Shown here in pieces: positions 53,069 to 61,215 of a DNA stretch of 64,000 nucleotides (position 1 is the stretch's first letter; each line of letters begins with the position of its first letter). The translations under genes were made by a program, and so were the position numbers. The stretch is from Bog-473 sp963828825 (lineage in GTDB: Bacteria; Actinomycetota; Acidimicrobiia; Acidimicrobiales; RAAP-2): the NCBI GenBank assembly GCA_963828825.1, contig CAWHGF010000004.1, positions 372,001-436,000 on the forward strand. Direction: 5' to 3'. The notes beneath the pieces were generated by a model that saw only the letters and a program-made list of their open reading frames with translations, searched no databases and was not told where the DNA came from.

Positions 53069-53617
53069 TCAGGTCGTCGCGCCGGCCGCAGCGGCGCGGA
53101 CCCGGTCCAGCACCTGGGCGACGTCCACCGGAACGTTCGTGTCGACTTCAATGACCGGCCAGCCGCCGCCCACCGGCTCCGTCACCTCGTCGTGCCAGAT
53201 CTCCGCGTCCGTGCGCACGGTGTCGAAGTGACCCTCGTGCCGGCGGGTGGCACGATCCCGGTAGCGCCGTAACGCCACCTCCCGGCGGCAGCGGCAGAAC
53301 ACCTCGACGATTGGACCCGGGAGGATGCCTATCGGCCCCGCCGCCACGCTCCGGTGGAAGTTGGCCTCCATCACCGCACCAGCAGGGAACTCAGCCGCCA
53401 GCGCCAACAGGACGTCCATGGCAGCTCGACCGGTGCGGCGCGACGCGTCGACGTCGACCGCCGGCCACGACACGAGGAGCGCCTCTTTGATCGTGTCCTT
53501 GGCCAGCAGGGGCAGCGCCAACGCATCCGCCACCGCTGACGCCAGAGTCGACTTGCCGCTCCCCGGCGGCCCCGACACGACGACGAACAGGCGGTCTCCC
53601 ATCCTCAACGGGACCAT
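53069..53617 (-). CDS. P-loop kinase (AAA_33-like), paralogue
   Basis: 182 residues. Walker A GPPGSGKST (16-24); LLAKDTIKEAL follows as in AAA_33 kinases; an Arg-rich lid CRCRREVALRRYRDRATRRH; C-terminal VIEVDTN. An ATG at 53602 would remove five residues. It lies 13 bp after the UspA stop on the same strand. The target is unknown; with the adjacent methyltransferase it suggests small-molecule modification. Confidence 0.82.
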   Translation of the reverse strand: MVPLRMGDRLFVVVSGPPGSGKSTLASAVADALALPLLAKDTIKEALLVSWPAVDVDASRRTGRAAMDVLLALAAEFPAGAVMEANFHRSVAAGPIGILPGPIVEVFCRCRREVALRRYRDRATRRHEGHFDTVRTDAEIWHDEVTEPVGGGWPVIEVDTNVPVDVAQVLDRVRAAAAGATT

Positions 53618-53630
53618 ACGGCCCCGCGGC

Positions 53631-54068
53631 CTAGTCAGTCTTGACGACCAGCACGGCGCAGTTCGCACCGTGCGCCACCGAGTTCGGCACGCTGCCGAGA
53701 TAGCGGCGGGCGCCGCGCATGCCCTTGCTCCCCACCACGATCAGGTCCGCCCCCACCTCGGCCGCCGTGGAGAGGATCACCTCATCCGCGGGGCCCTGGG
53801 CCTCGTGCGCCTCAGCGGTGATGCCATCCCCGAACATCTCAATGGAGTCCAGGCCGACCGCCCGGGCACCTTCCTCGGCCAGGGCATGCCCCGCACCGCT
53901 GTCGACCAGGTCGACGCCGGCCGCGGCGCCCATGCCCGGTCGGGGTGTGCGAAAGGCCGTGACGATGTGCAGCTCCGAGCCCCACGAGCGGGCCAGTTCC
54001 GCCGCTGTCTGCACGGCCTTCTCGGCGGTGGGAGAGCCGTCTGTGCCGACCACCAGTGTCTTGTACAT
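53631..54068 (-). CDS. Universal stress protein UspA
   Basis: 145 residues, single Usp domain. N-terminal LVVGTDGSPTAEKAV and the ATP-binding C-terminal motif GSKGMRGARRYLGSVPNSVAHGANCAVLVV (G-2x-G-9x-G-S/N type). ATP-binding class. The ATG follows AAGGGGACG. It lies between the beta-lactamase-fold gene and the kinase, all same strand. Confidence 0.93.
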   Translation of the reverse strand: MYKTLVVGTDGSPTAEKAVQTAAELARSWGSELHIVTAFRTPRPGMGAAAGVDLVDSGAGHALAEEGARAVGLDSIEMFGDGITAEAHEAQGPADEVILSTAAEVGADLIVVGSKGMRGARRYLGSVPNSVAHGANCAVLVVKTD

Positions 54069-54128
54069 CGTGTCGTCCCCTTGTCGCCCGAAGAGTCAGC
54101 GTACCCGGGGTCGCCGGGGCCCGCCCCG

Positions 54129-55334
54129 TCAGCCGGCCAGCGCGCCGTAGGCCGCGTCCCAGAAGTCCATCATGTGCGCCGGCGGCTCGGGCGAGGTCAT
54201 GGCCCGTGTCGACAGCACAATCCCCGTCAGCCCGTAGTCGGGGTCCGTGGTCCACACCGTACCCGTACCGCCGTTCCAGCCGTAGCCCGACGGCTGGGGT
54301 GGTGCGCCGCGCGACGGGCCCGGAGCGGCCATGCCGTACCCCCAGCCAGCGTGTGCGCCGAGGAAGAGCGGGGCCGAGGCGCGCTGGGCCTCCGTCAGAT
54401 GGTCACGGGTCATCGCTCCGAGCGCGGCCGGCGACAGCAGCTGCTGCCCGTCATGGCGCGCCTTGGCCACCAGCATGGAGACGAACGCCCAGAAGTCGTC
54501 GAGGGTCGAGACGAGCATCCGCGCCGCGTTGGCCATGGCCGGCGGCTCGTTCCACCAGCCGTCCGAGGGCGGGTCCAGCACGCGGAGCCGGGCTCCGGTC
54601 TCGTCAGGCATGTAGGCCGTGGTGAACCGGCCCTGTTTCTCCACCGGCACGCTGAACGAGGTGTCGGCCATGCCCAGCGGCTCGAAGAGACGCTCGCGCA
54701 GGAAGGTCTCGAGCGGCTGCCCGCTCGCCCGCTCCAGCAGGATCCCCAGTACCTGTGCGCCCGTGTTGTAGCGCCACTCCGCACCCGGTTGGTGCAGCAG
54801 GGGCAGGGTGGCGAAGCGGGCGATCCACTCGTCGGGCCCGAACGGTGGCGGCGGCCACGGGGGCCCGAGGGTCATCAACCCGAGCTCGGCCTCCGCCGCC
54901 TGAATCGGATACGTGCCGGGCGGGGCCATGATGGCGCCGAAGCCGAGACGGAAGGTCAGCAGGTCCTTGACCGTGATGGCCCGCGCCGCCGGGACGGTGT
55001 CGTCGAGCGAGCTCTCCAGGCTGCGCAGGACGCGCCGCCCGGCCAGCTCGGGCAGCAGCGCGTCCACCGGATCGGTGACGGCCAGCACACCCTCGTCCAC
55101 CAGGAGCATGGCGCCAGCCGCGGCGATCGGCTTGGACAGCGAGGCGATGCGGAAGATGGCGTCGCGGCGCAGCGGCGCCGGATCGTCCAACGCCGCATGC
55201 CCGAGGACCTCCGTGTGCACCTCGTCGCCCCGGGCGACCAGGGCCACCAGCGCCGGCACCCGGCCGCTCTCGGTGTGGGTGGCGAGGCGGTCGTGCAGCC
55301 GCCGCAGGCCGGCGGCGTCGAAACCTGCGCTCAC
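54129..55334 (-). CDS. Beta-lactamase-fold serine hydrolase
   Basis: 401 residues, class C beta-lactamase/esterase (family VIII) type. Catalytic SLSK (S65, K68), YNTG near residue 189 (the YxN position, here YNT) and WNGGTG near the C-terminus stand for the third motif. No signal peptide, so probably a cytosolic esterase or peptidase. The GTG start overlaps the stop of a 9-codon leader ORF (GTGA). Confidence 0.88.
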   Translation of the reverse strand: MSAGFDAAGLRRLHDRLATHTESGRVPALVALVARGDEVHTEVLGHAALDDPAPLRRDAIFRIASLSKPIAAAGAMLLVDEGVLAVTDPVDALLPELAGRRVLRSLESSLDDTVPAARAITVKDLLTFRLGFGAIMAPPGTYPIQAAEAELGLMTLGPPWPPPPFGPDEWIARFATLPLLHQPGAEWRYNTGAQVLGILLERASGQPLETFLRERLFEPLGMADTSFSVPVEKQGRFTTAYMPDETGARLRVLDPPSDGWWNEPPAMANAARMLVSTLDDFWAFVSMLVAKARHDGQQLLSPAALGAMTRDHLTEAQRASAPLFLGAHAGWGYGMAAPGPSRGAPPQPSGYGWNGGTGTVWTTDPDYGLTGIVLSTRAMTSPEPPAHMMDFWDAAYGALAG

Positions 55335-55360
55335 GCCCGCCGCGGCCGAAGGAGGGTCAT
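55331..55360 (-). CDS. Nine-codon leader ORF overlapping the beta-lactamase-fold gene start
   Basis: ATG 55360 opens MTLLRPRRA, whose TGA overlaps the GTG of the serine hydrolase as GTGA. The ATG is 8 nt below TAGCGT (55369-55374), so it would be a leaderless ORF. It could couple translation into the hydrolase; Arg-rich end may make it responsive to arginine supply (inference). Confidence 0.4.
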   Translation of the reverse strand: MTLLRPRRA

Positions 55361-55368
55361 GCGCCGGG

Positions 55369-55384
55369 ACGCTAGCGGTAGCGT
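55369..55384. promoter_or_regulatory. Symmetric divergent promoter (ACGCTA-GCGG-TAGCGT)
   Basis: A perfect 6-bp inverted repeat whose arms are the -10 boxes of two divergent units: minus-strand TAGCGT 8 nt from the leader ORF ATG, and plus-strand TAGCGT 6 nt from the YjbR ATG. The spacing fits leaderless transcripts both ways. Confidence 0.55.
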
Positions 55385-55390
55385 GCCTCC

Positions 55391-55780
55391 ATGGCGGCTT
55401 TCGAAGACGTCGAGCGGTTCGTCTCTGCGTTGCCCGAGGTCACCGAGGGGGTGCGGCACGGCAGCCGGACCTGGTTCGTCGGCGGCAAGGCGTTCGCCTG
55501 GGAACGCCCGTTCTCCAAGGCCGACGTCAAGCGCTTCGGCGACACGGCGCCTCCGCCCGGCCCGATCCTCGCCCTGCGCACGGCCGACCTCGCCGACAAG
55601 GAGGCCGTGCTGGCCACCGGCACCAAGGGGTTCTTCACCATCCCGCACTTCGACGGCTACGCGGCCGTTCTCGTGCAGTTACGGACGGTCACCAAAAAGC
55701 CGCTGCGTGAGGCGATCGAGGACGCCTGGCTGGCCTGCGCTCCGGAGCCCCTGGCCCGTACCTTCCTCGGCGACGCCTGA
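55391..55780 (+). CDS. MmcQ/YjbR family protein
   Basis: 129 residues. The YjbR fold is recognised from ALPEVTEGVRHGSRTWFVGGKAFAW, ILALRTADLADKEAVLA, and KKPLREAIEDAWLACAP. Function in the family is not settled; a DNA-binding-like fold has been described. The ATG sits 6 nt from the -10 box, without a ribosome site. Its 3' end overlaps the convergent phosphatase reading frame by ~100 bp. Confidence 0.88.
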   Translation: MAAFEDVERFVSALPEVTEGVRHGSRTWFVGGKAFAWERPFSKADVKRFGDTAPPPGPILALRTADLADKEAVLATGTKGFFTIPHFDGYAAVLVQLRTVTKKPLREAIEDAWLACAPEPLARTFLGDA

Positions 55781-56529
55781 CCCCGATCCTCCCTCACGCC
55801 TCCGGGGCACCCCGCACGAGTCGTTGAAGCGCAGGAGGATGAAGCGGTCCTCCGAGGGCACCCACTCCCACTCCGTCATGGACGCGTGGATGATGCGGAC
55901 CCACCCTCGCCGGTAGATCTCCGGGGAGACCCCGAGGAAGGCGATCATGGTCGCTTCGATCACCCCGGCGTGGACGACCGCCGCCACCAGCTCCCCCGGG
56001 TGCTGGCGCACCACCTCGTGCACGGCGCCCGAGGCCCGCACCACGAACTCCGACCAGCTCTCGCCCCCCGCCGCGATGGGCACGGTCGGATCGTTGTCCC
56101 AGTCGGGCACGCCGAACTTCTCGACCACGTCGGTCCACTCCATGCCGTCGGCCTCGCCCGGATGCAGCTCGCAGAGGTCGCAGCGCTGGCGCACCGGGCC
56201 CAGCGTCGTGGGCCCGGGTCCCACGACGGGCCGGAGCCGCTCCGCCGTCTCGACGGCCCGGGGCAGCACCGACGAGTACAGCGCCGTCGCCCGGCGCAGC
56301 TCTCCGCTCTCGTAGAGGCGGTCCGCCAGCGCGGCCACCTGCTGGCGCCCCAGGTCGGTCAGACCGGTGCAACCCGCGCGCCCCCGACGATGCGGTTGCG
56401 GTTGCACTCTGCCTCGCCGTGGCGCACCAGCACGATCCGCCCTACGCCCTCTTCCGGGGGGAAGATCCGCAGCACCCCCTCGTGGGCGCGCACGTCGCCC
56501 GCGCCGACGACCTCGTCGACCCCGCTCAC
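55679..56529 (-). CDS. Histidine phosphatase-family protein, split by a one-base frameshift
   Basis: The N-terminal frame (GTG 56529) carries RIVLVRHGEAECNRNRIVGG, the phosphohistidine motif. The next frame continues CTGLTDLGRQQVAALADRL, SVLPRAVETAERL and VVHAGVIEA with the second catalytic His. One extra G near 56372 would join them. The result is a phosphoglycerate-mutase-like enzyme of ~283 residues, about 50 longer at the C-terminus than expected, so another error near 55.8 kb is possible. The start overlaps the vWA stop (GTGA). Confidence 0.82.
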
Positions 56530-57980
56530 GCCAGGTTGCCGACGAACTGCTCCAGCTGGCGCAGCGTGCGGCACTCCACCACCTCGTCGCAGTGGGCGGC
56601 GTACTCCCCCACGATGGAATCGCCCGACCCCCAGTAGTCGCGCGGTTCGGGGTTGAGCCAGTAGACGCGGCGCGCCCGGGCCTGCAGGTCCTCGAGCACC
56701 CACGACTGCGCCGCGTGGTAGTTGTTGCGGGCGTCGCCCAGCACCATGACGCTCGAGCGCGAGGTCACCTGGTCGCCCCAACGGCGATGGAACTCGGTGA
56801 ACGCATGCCCGTAGTCGGAGTGCCCGTCCACCCAGATGACGTCCGCCTCCAGGTTGATGCGGGCCACCGCTTCGGCCGGGTCGACCACGCCCTCGAAGAA
56901 CCGGGTCACCTCGTCGATCCCGTCCACGAAGACGAAGCTGCGCACCTTGGAGAACTGCGACGAAATGGCGTACACCAGGTGCAGGGTGAAGCGGGCGAAG
57001 CTCGCCACCGACCCCGAGATGTCCGCGATCACGAAGATCTCGGGTTTGGCCGGCCGCGGGTGCCGGAAGCGCGGCTCAATGGGCACGCCGCCCGTGGAGA
57101 GCGAGCGCCGCATGGTGGCACGGAAGTCGAGCGGGCCCTTGCGCCCGTGGCGGCGCTTGCGGGCCAGGCGGACCGCCAGCTTGCGCGACAGCGGCTGGAG
57201 CACCCGGTGCAGCATGGCCAGCTCCTCGCGGGTGGCGTGCATGACGTCGATGTCCTCGGGCAGCGGCTTGCGCACCGAGCGGGCCAGCGCCTCGGCGCCG
57301 CGGTCCTCCACCAGGCGCCGGCGGATCTCCGTCTCGACGGAGCGGCGGAACTTCTCAATGCGCGCCTTGAACTCGTCGGCGGCCAGGCGCTCCTCCAGAT
57401 CGGTCAGCGAGCCGCCCGCCGCACCCGCCTGGGCCTGGCTCATCAGGCGCCCCAGGACGGCGTCGAGGTCGAGGTTCCGCAGCGTGCGGTACAGGTAGTA
57501 CGTGCCGCCGACCGGGCGCCCGGGCTCCATGCCGGCGTAGCGGTCCACCGCGTTGCGGGCCACCATGTTCATCAGGCCGGCGTCGGCCGAGAGCAGCGAC
57601 TTGAAGAGCATCTCGGCCAGCTCCTCGGGGGTCATGCCCTCGCCGCCCCCGCCGCCCTGCCACGAGCGCCGCTGCCCCTGCGGGCCACCCTGCCCGGACT
57701 GTTCGCCGTCCAGCTCGTCGCCCTCCTCGCCCCCGTCCTCACCCGCGGCACCCCCGGCAGCGCCGGTCCGCACGGCGAAGAACACCTCGAAGGCCGTCTC
57801 GAAGGCCCGCCAGTGCGAGGACGACTTCACCAGCGTGGCGGCGAGTGCGTACTTCAGCGCCTCGCGGTCCTCGAGCGGGATGTGCTTGACCGCCTCGGCG
57901 GCGTCGAGGTGCTCGGTCAGCGAGACGGGGAGCCCGGACCGGCGCAGCTCGGTGACGAACCCGGACAGGAGATCGAGCAC
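56526..57980 (-). CDS. von Willebrand factor A domain protein (CoxE-like)
   Basis: 484 residues. A helical N-terminal half with an acidic Gly-rich insert (~75-115) precedes a vWA domain with the MIDAS motif DISGS (about residue 320) and GDARNNYH. Such proteins are partners of MoxR-type AAA+ ATPases in metal-cofactor insertion or complex maturation. The MoxR gene lies 4 bp upstream, supporting a paired chaperone; the client is unknown. GTG start. Confidence 0.88.
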   Translation of the reverse strand: MLDLLSGFVTELRRSGLPVSLTEHLDAAEAVKHIPLEDREALKYALAATLVKSSSHWRAFETAFEVFFAVRTGAAGGAAGEDGGEEGDELDGEQSGQGGPQGQRRSWQGGGGGEGMTPEELAEMLFKSLLSADAGLMNMVARNAVDRYAGMEPGRPVGGTYYLYRTLRNLDLDAVLGRLMSQAQAGAAGGSLTDLEERLAADEFKARIEKFRRSVETEIRRRLVEDRGAEALARSVRKPLPEDIDVMHATREELAMLHRVLQPLSRKLAVRLARKRRHGRKGPLDFRATMRRSLSTGGVPIEPRFRHPRPAKPEIFVIADISGSVASFARFTLHLVYAISSQFSKVRSFVFVDGIDEVTRFFEGVVDPAEAVARINLEADVIWVDGHSDYGHAFTEFHRRWGDQVTSRSSVMVLGDARNNYHAAQSWVLEDLQARARRVYWLNPEPRDYWGSGDSIVGEYAAHCDEVVECRTLRQLEQFVGNLA

Positions 57981-57984
57981 GGCC

Positions 57985-58914
57985 TCAGCCCGGCGCGGCC
58001 GACAGCAGCTCCTTGGAGGCCCGCTCGATGTCGGCTTGATACTTCAAGAGGATGTGCAGGGTGTCCTTGGCCCCGGCGGCGTCGATCGTCTCCACGCCCA
58101 GCAGCACGAGCGTGCGGGCCCAGTCGATCGTCTCGGAGACCGACGGCGCCTTGCGCAGCTCGAGGGTGCGCAGCGAGCGCACGATCCGCGCCACCTGGTC
58201 GGCGAGCTCCTCGCTGATGCCCGGCACCTTGGTCCGCACGATCTCGCGCTCGCGCTCGAGATCCGGGTAGTCGATGTGCAGGTAGAGGCACCGGCGCTTG
58301 AGCGCCTCGGAGAGCTCACGGGTGTTGTTGGACGTGAGGAACACCATGGGCAGCTGCGACGCCCGCACCGTCCCGAGCTCGGGGATCGACACCTGGTACT
58401 CCGAGAGGATCTCGAGCAGCAGCGCCTCGGTCTCGAGCTCCACGCGGTCGACCTCGTCCACGAGGAGCACGACGGGCTCGGTCGCCCGGATCGCCTCGAG
58501 CAGGGGCCGCGTCAGCAGGAAGTCCTCGGAGAAGATGTCCTCCTCCAGCTCGGACCAGCTCGGGCCTTCCTCCTCGGCCTTGCCGTGCTCCCCCGCCTGA
58601 ATCCGCAGCAGTTGCTTGCGGTAGTTCCACTCGTAGAGCGCCTTGGACTCGTCGAGCCCCTCGTAGCACTGCAGACGGATGAGCCGGGCCCCGGTCAGGT
58701 CGGCCACCGACTTGGCCAGCTGCGTCTTGCCGGTCCCCGCCGGCCCCTCGACCAGCACCGGCTTGGCCAGCCGGTCGGCCAGGTACACGACGCCACTGAT
58801 CGATTCGTCCGCCAGGTAGCCGACCTGGGCGAGGCCGCCCCGCACCGCGTCCAGGGACTCGAACCGGGGGGGACCGCTCTCCGGCAGACCCAGAGCTGCG
58901 CTTCCCTGGCTCAC
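57985..58914 (-). CDS. MoxR-family AAA+ ATPase
   Basis: 309 residues. Walker A GPAGTGKT (57-64), Walker B VVLLVDEVDR (D153, E154), sensor SNNTRELSEALKRRC with the arginine finger, and a C-terminal lid with SETIDWARTLVLLG. It would remodel a client together with the following vWA protein. The GTG overlaps the proA stop (GTGA), linking this pair translationally to proline synthesis genes. Confidence 0.93.
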   Translation of the reverse strand: MSQGSAALGLPESGPPRFESLDAVRGGLAQVGYLADESISGVVYLADRLAKPVLVEGPAGTGKTQLAKSVADLTGARLIRLQCYEGLDESKALYEWNYRKQLLRIQAGEHGKAEEEGPSWSELEEDIFSEDFLLTRPLLEAIRATEPVVLLVDEVDRVELETEALLLEILSEYQVSIPELGTVRASQLPMVFLTSNNTRELSEALKRRCLYLHIDYPDLEREREIVRTKVPGISEELADQVARIVRSLRTLELRKAPSVSETIDWARTLVLLGVETIDAAGAKDTLHILLKYQADIERASKELLSAAPG

Positions 58915-60164
58915 CGGCGTACCTGCCCGTCACCACGCACGATCCACTTCAACGTCGTCAGCTCCTTCACTCCCATCGGTCCACGGGCATGCAACTTCTG
59001 GGTGGAGATCCCCACCTCGGCCCCGAGCCCCAGCTCCTCACCGTCGACAAAGCGTGTGGACGCGTTCACCAGTACGGCCGCCCCGTCCACCTCGGCCACG
59101 AAACGGTCCGCCACGGCCACGTCGGAGGTCACGATCGCCTCGGAGTGGCCCGAGCTGTACCGCGCGATGTGCTCGATCGCCTCCCCCACGTCGTCGACCA
59201 TGCCGATCGCCACCACCGGTCCCAGGAACTCGGTGGAGAAGTCGCTCTCCAGGGCCGGCACGGCGTCGGGCACATGGACCCGCACGCGCTCGTCGGCCCT
59301 GATCTCCACCCCCGCCGTGGCCAGCGAGGCCCCCAGCCGGGGCAGGAAGTCCGCCGCCACCCTCTCGTGCACCAGAATCGTCTCCACCGCGTTGCAGACC
59401 CCGAAGCGGTGCGTCTTGGCGTTGACCGCCAGCTCGTGCGCCATGGCCAGGTCGGCCGCGCCGTCGATGTAGATGTGGCAGTTCCCGTCCCCGTCGAGGA
59501 CATAGGGCACGGTGGCGTGCTCGATGAGCGACGCGATGAGCGCCGGGCCGCCGCGCGGGATCAGGCAGTCGATGAAGCCGCGCAAGCGCATGAACGCGGT
59601 CGCCGTCTCGTGCGACGTGTCCTCCACCAGGGCGACGGCGTCCTCGGGCAGCCCGGCCTTCACCGCGGCCCGGCGCAGCACCGCCACGATGGCGCGGTTG
59701 GAGTCGATGGCCGAGGAGGAGCCGCGCAGGAACGCGGCGTTCCCGGCCTTGAGACAGAGCCCGGCGGCGTCGCTGGTGACGTTGGGCCGGTTCTCGTAGA
59801 TCACCCCGACCACGCCGAGCGGGACCCGCACCCGCGACACCCGCAGGCCGTTGGGCCGCACCCACCCCTCGGTGACCTCGCCCACCGGGTCGGGCAGGCG
59901 CGCCACCGTGCGCAGGCCACCCGCCATGGCCTGCACGCGCGCTTCGGTCAGGCGCAGCCGGTCGCGGGCCGCCTCCACCATGCCGGCGGCTTCGGCCCGT
60001 TCGAGATCCGCCTGGTTGGCCTCCTCGAGCGACGCCCAGTCCTCCTGGAGGAAGTCGGCGGCCAGCCCCAACGCGTCGTCCCGCACCGAGCTCGGAGCCC
60101 TCGCCACCACCCGGGCGGCCGACCGGACGCGGCCCGCGAGCTGCTCCAACGCCGGCGAGATCAT
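58911..60164 (-). CDS. proA: Gamma-glutamyl phosphate reductase ProA
   Basis: 417 residues; NADPH-dependent reduction of glutamyl-5-phosphate in proline synthesis. Catalytic Cys257 in FGVCNAVET, VPLGVVGVIYENRPNVT and LGLGAEVGISTQKLHARGPMG are typical (quoted in parts: GLGAEVGIST). The ATG lies 6 nt below TAACCT (60171-60176), no ribosome site, so possibly leaderless. Downstream of proB and obgE. Confidence 0.95.
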   Translation of the reverse strand: MISPALEQLAGRVRSAARVVARAPSSVRDDALGLAADFLQEDWASLEEANQADLERAEAAGMVEAARDRLRLTEARVQAMAGGLRTVARLPDPVGEVTEGWVRPNGLRVSRVRVPLGVVGVIYENRPNVTSDAAGLCLKAGNAAFLRGSSSAIDSNRAIVAVLRRAAVKAGLPEDAVALVEDTSHETATAFMRLRGFIDCLIPRGGPALIASLIEHATVPYVLDGDGNCHIYIDGAADLAMAHELAVNAKTHRFGVCNAVETILVHERVAADFLPRLGASLATAGVEIRADERVRVHVPDAVPALESDFSTEFLGPVVAIGMVDDVGEAIEHIARYSSGHSEAIVTSDVAVADRFVAEVDGAAVLVNASTRFVDGEELGLGAEVGISTQKLHARGPMGVKELTTLKWIVRGDGQVRR

Positions 60165-60168
60165 CGGG

Positions 60169-61215
60169 TCAGGTTACAAGCACCAGGTCATCGCGATGGA
60201 CGACGACCTGGCTGCGCCGCCCCAGCCACTCGGTGGCCTGCTCCGCGTGCACCCGGACCAGGCCCTTGGCGAAGACCACGCCGTCGGGCCCGGAGATCTC
60301 GACCGCGTCGCCGGATCGGAAGGCGCCCGTCGCCCCCGTGACCCCGGCCGCCAGCAGCGAGCGACCGCGGCCGGTCAGCGCCGACCGTGCGCCGTCGTCG
60401 ACGGTGAGGTTGCCGCTCGATCCCAGCGCGAAGGCGATCCACAGCTTGCGGGCCGAGAGCCGGCTCTTCCGGGCCCGGAACACCGTCCCCACGCCCGCCT
60501 CGTCGCCCAGGGCCGCAGCCAGTACGCCCGGGCGGGCGGCATCCGCGATCACCGTCTGCACGCCCGACCACGTGGCGATCTTCGCCGCGGCCAGCTTGGA
60601 GGCCATGCCCCCGCTGCCGACGGCCGTCCCGGGCCCGCCGGCCAGGCGCTCGAGCTGCTGGTCGATCTCCACCACCTCTTCGATGAGCGACGCCTCGGTG
60701 TCGCGCCGCGGGTCGGCCGTGAGCAGGCCCGGCGCGTCCGTCAGCAGGATCAGGAGTTGCGCGCCGACCAGGTGCGCCACCAGGGCGGCCAGCCGGTCGT
60801 TGTCCCCGAAGCGGATCTCTTCGTCCGCCACGGCGTCGTTCTCGTTGACCACCGGGACCACGCCCAGATCGGCCAGGTGGCGCAACGTCCCCCGCGCGTG
60901 GAGGTACTGGGTGCGGTGGACGAAGTCGAGCGGCGCCAGCAACACCTGGCCGGCCAGCAGACCGTGCGGATCGAAGCCGTCCTGCCACATCCGCATGAGG
61001 CGGTGCTGGCCCACGGCCGAGACGGCCTGGAGCACGGCGGGGTCCGAGGGCCGCTGCCGGCCACCGTCGAGCGCGTCCCATCCGGCGGCGATGGCGCCGG
61101 AGGTGACGACGACCACGGTGTGCCCGGCGGCGCGCGCCGACGCCAGCTCCCCGCACAGCCGGCACACGGTCTCGACCGTCACCGAGGACGAGCCCACCTT
61201 GACGACGGCGATCAC
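60169..61215 (-). CDS. proB: Glutamate 5-kinase ProB
   Basis: 348 residues: amino-acid-kinase domain (VVKVGSSSVT, VVTSGAIAAG, NENDAVADEEIRFGDND, GTAVGSGGMASKL) and C-terminal PUA domain (AGVTGATGAFRSGDAV). It phosphorylates glutamate for proline synthesis. The GTG overlaps the obgE stop (GTGA). The frame remains open upstream across obgE, which could mislead automated calling into a 663-residue protein. Confidence 0.95.
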   Translation of the reverse strand: MIAVVKVGSSSVTVETVCRLCGELASARAAGHTVVVVTSGAIAAGWDALDGGRQRPSDPAVLQAVSAVGQHRLMRMWQDGFDPHGLLAGQVLLAPLDFVHRTQYLHARGTLRHLADLGVVPVVNENDAVADEEIRFGDNDRLAALVAHLVGAQLLILLTDAPGLLTADPRRDTEASLIEEVVEIDQQLERLAGGPGTAVGSGGMASKLAAAKIATWSGVQTVIADAARPGVLAAALGDEAGVGTVFRARKSRLSARKLWIAFALGSSGNLTVDDGARSALTGRGRSLLAAGVTGATGAFRSGDAVEISGPDGVVFAKGLVRVHAEQATEWLGRRSQVVVHRDDLVLVT

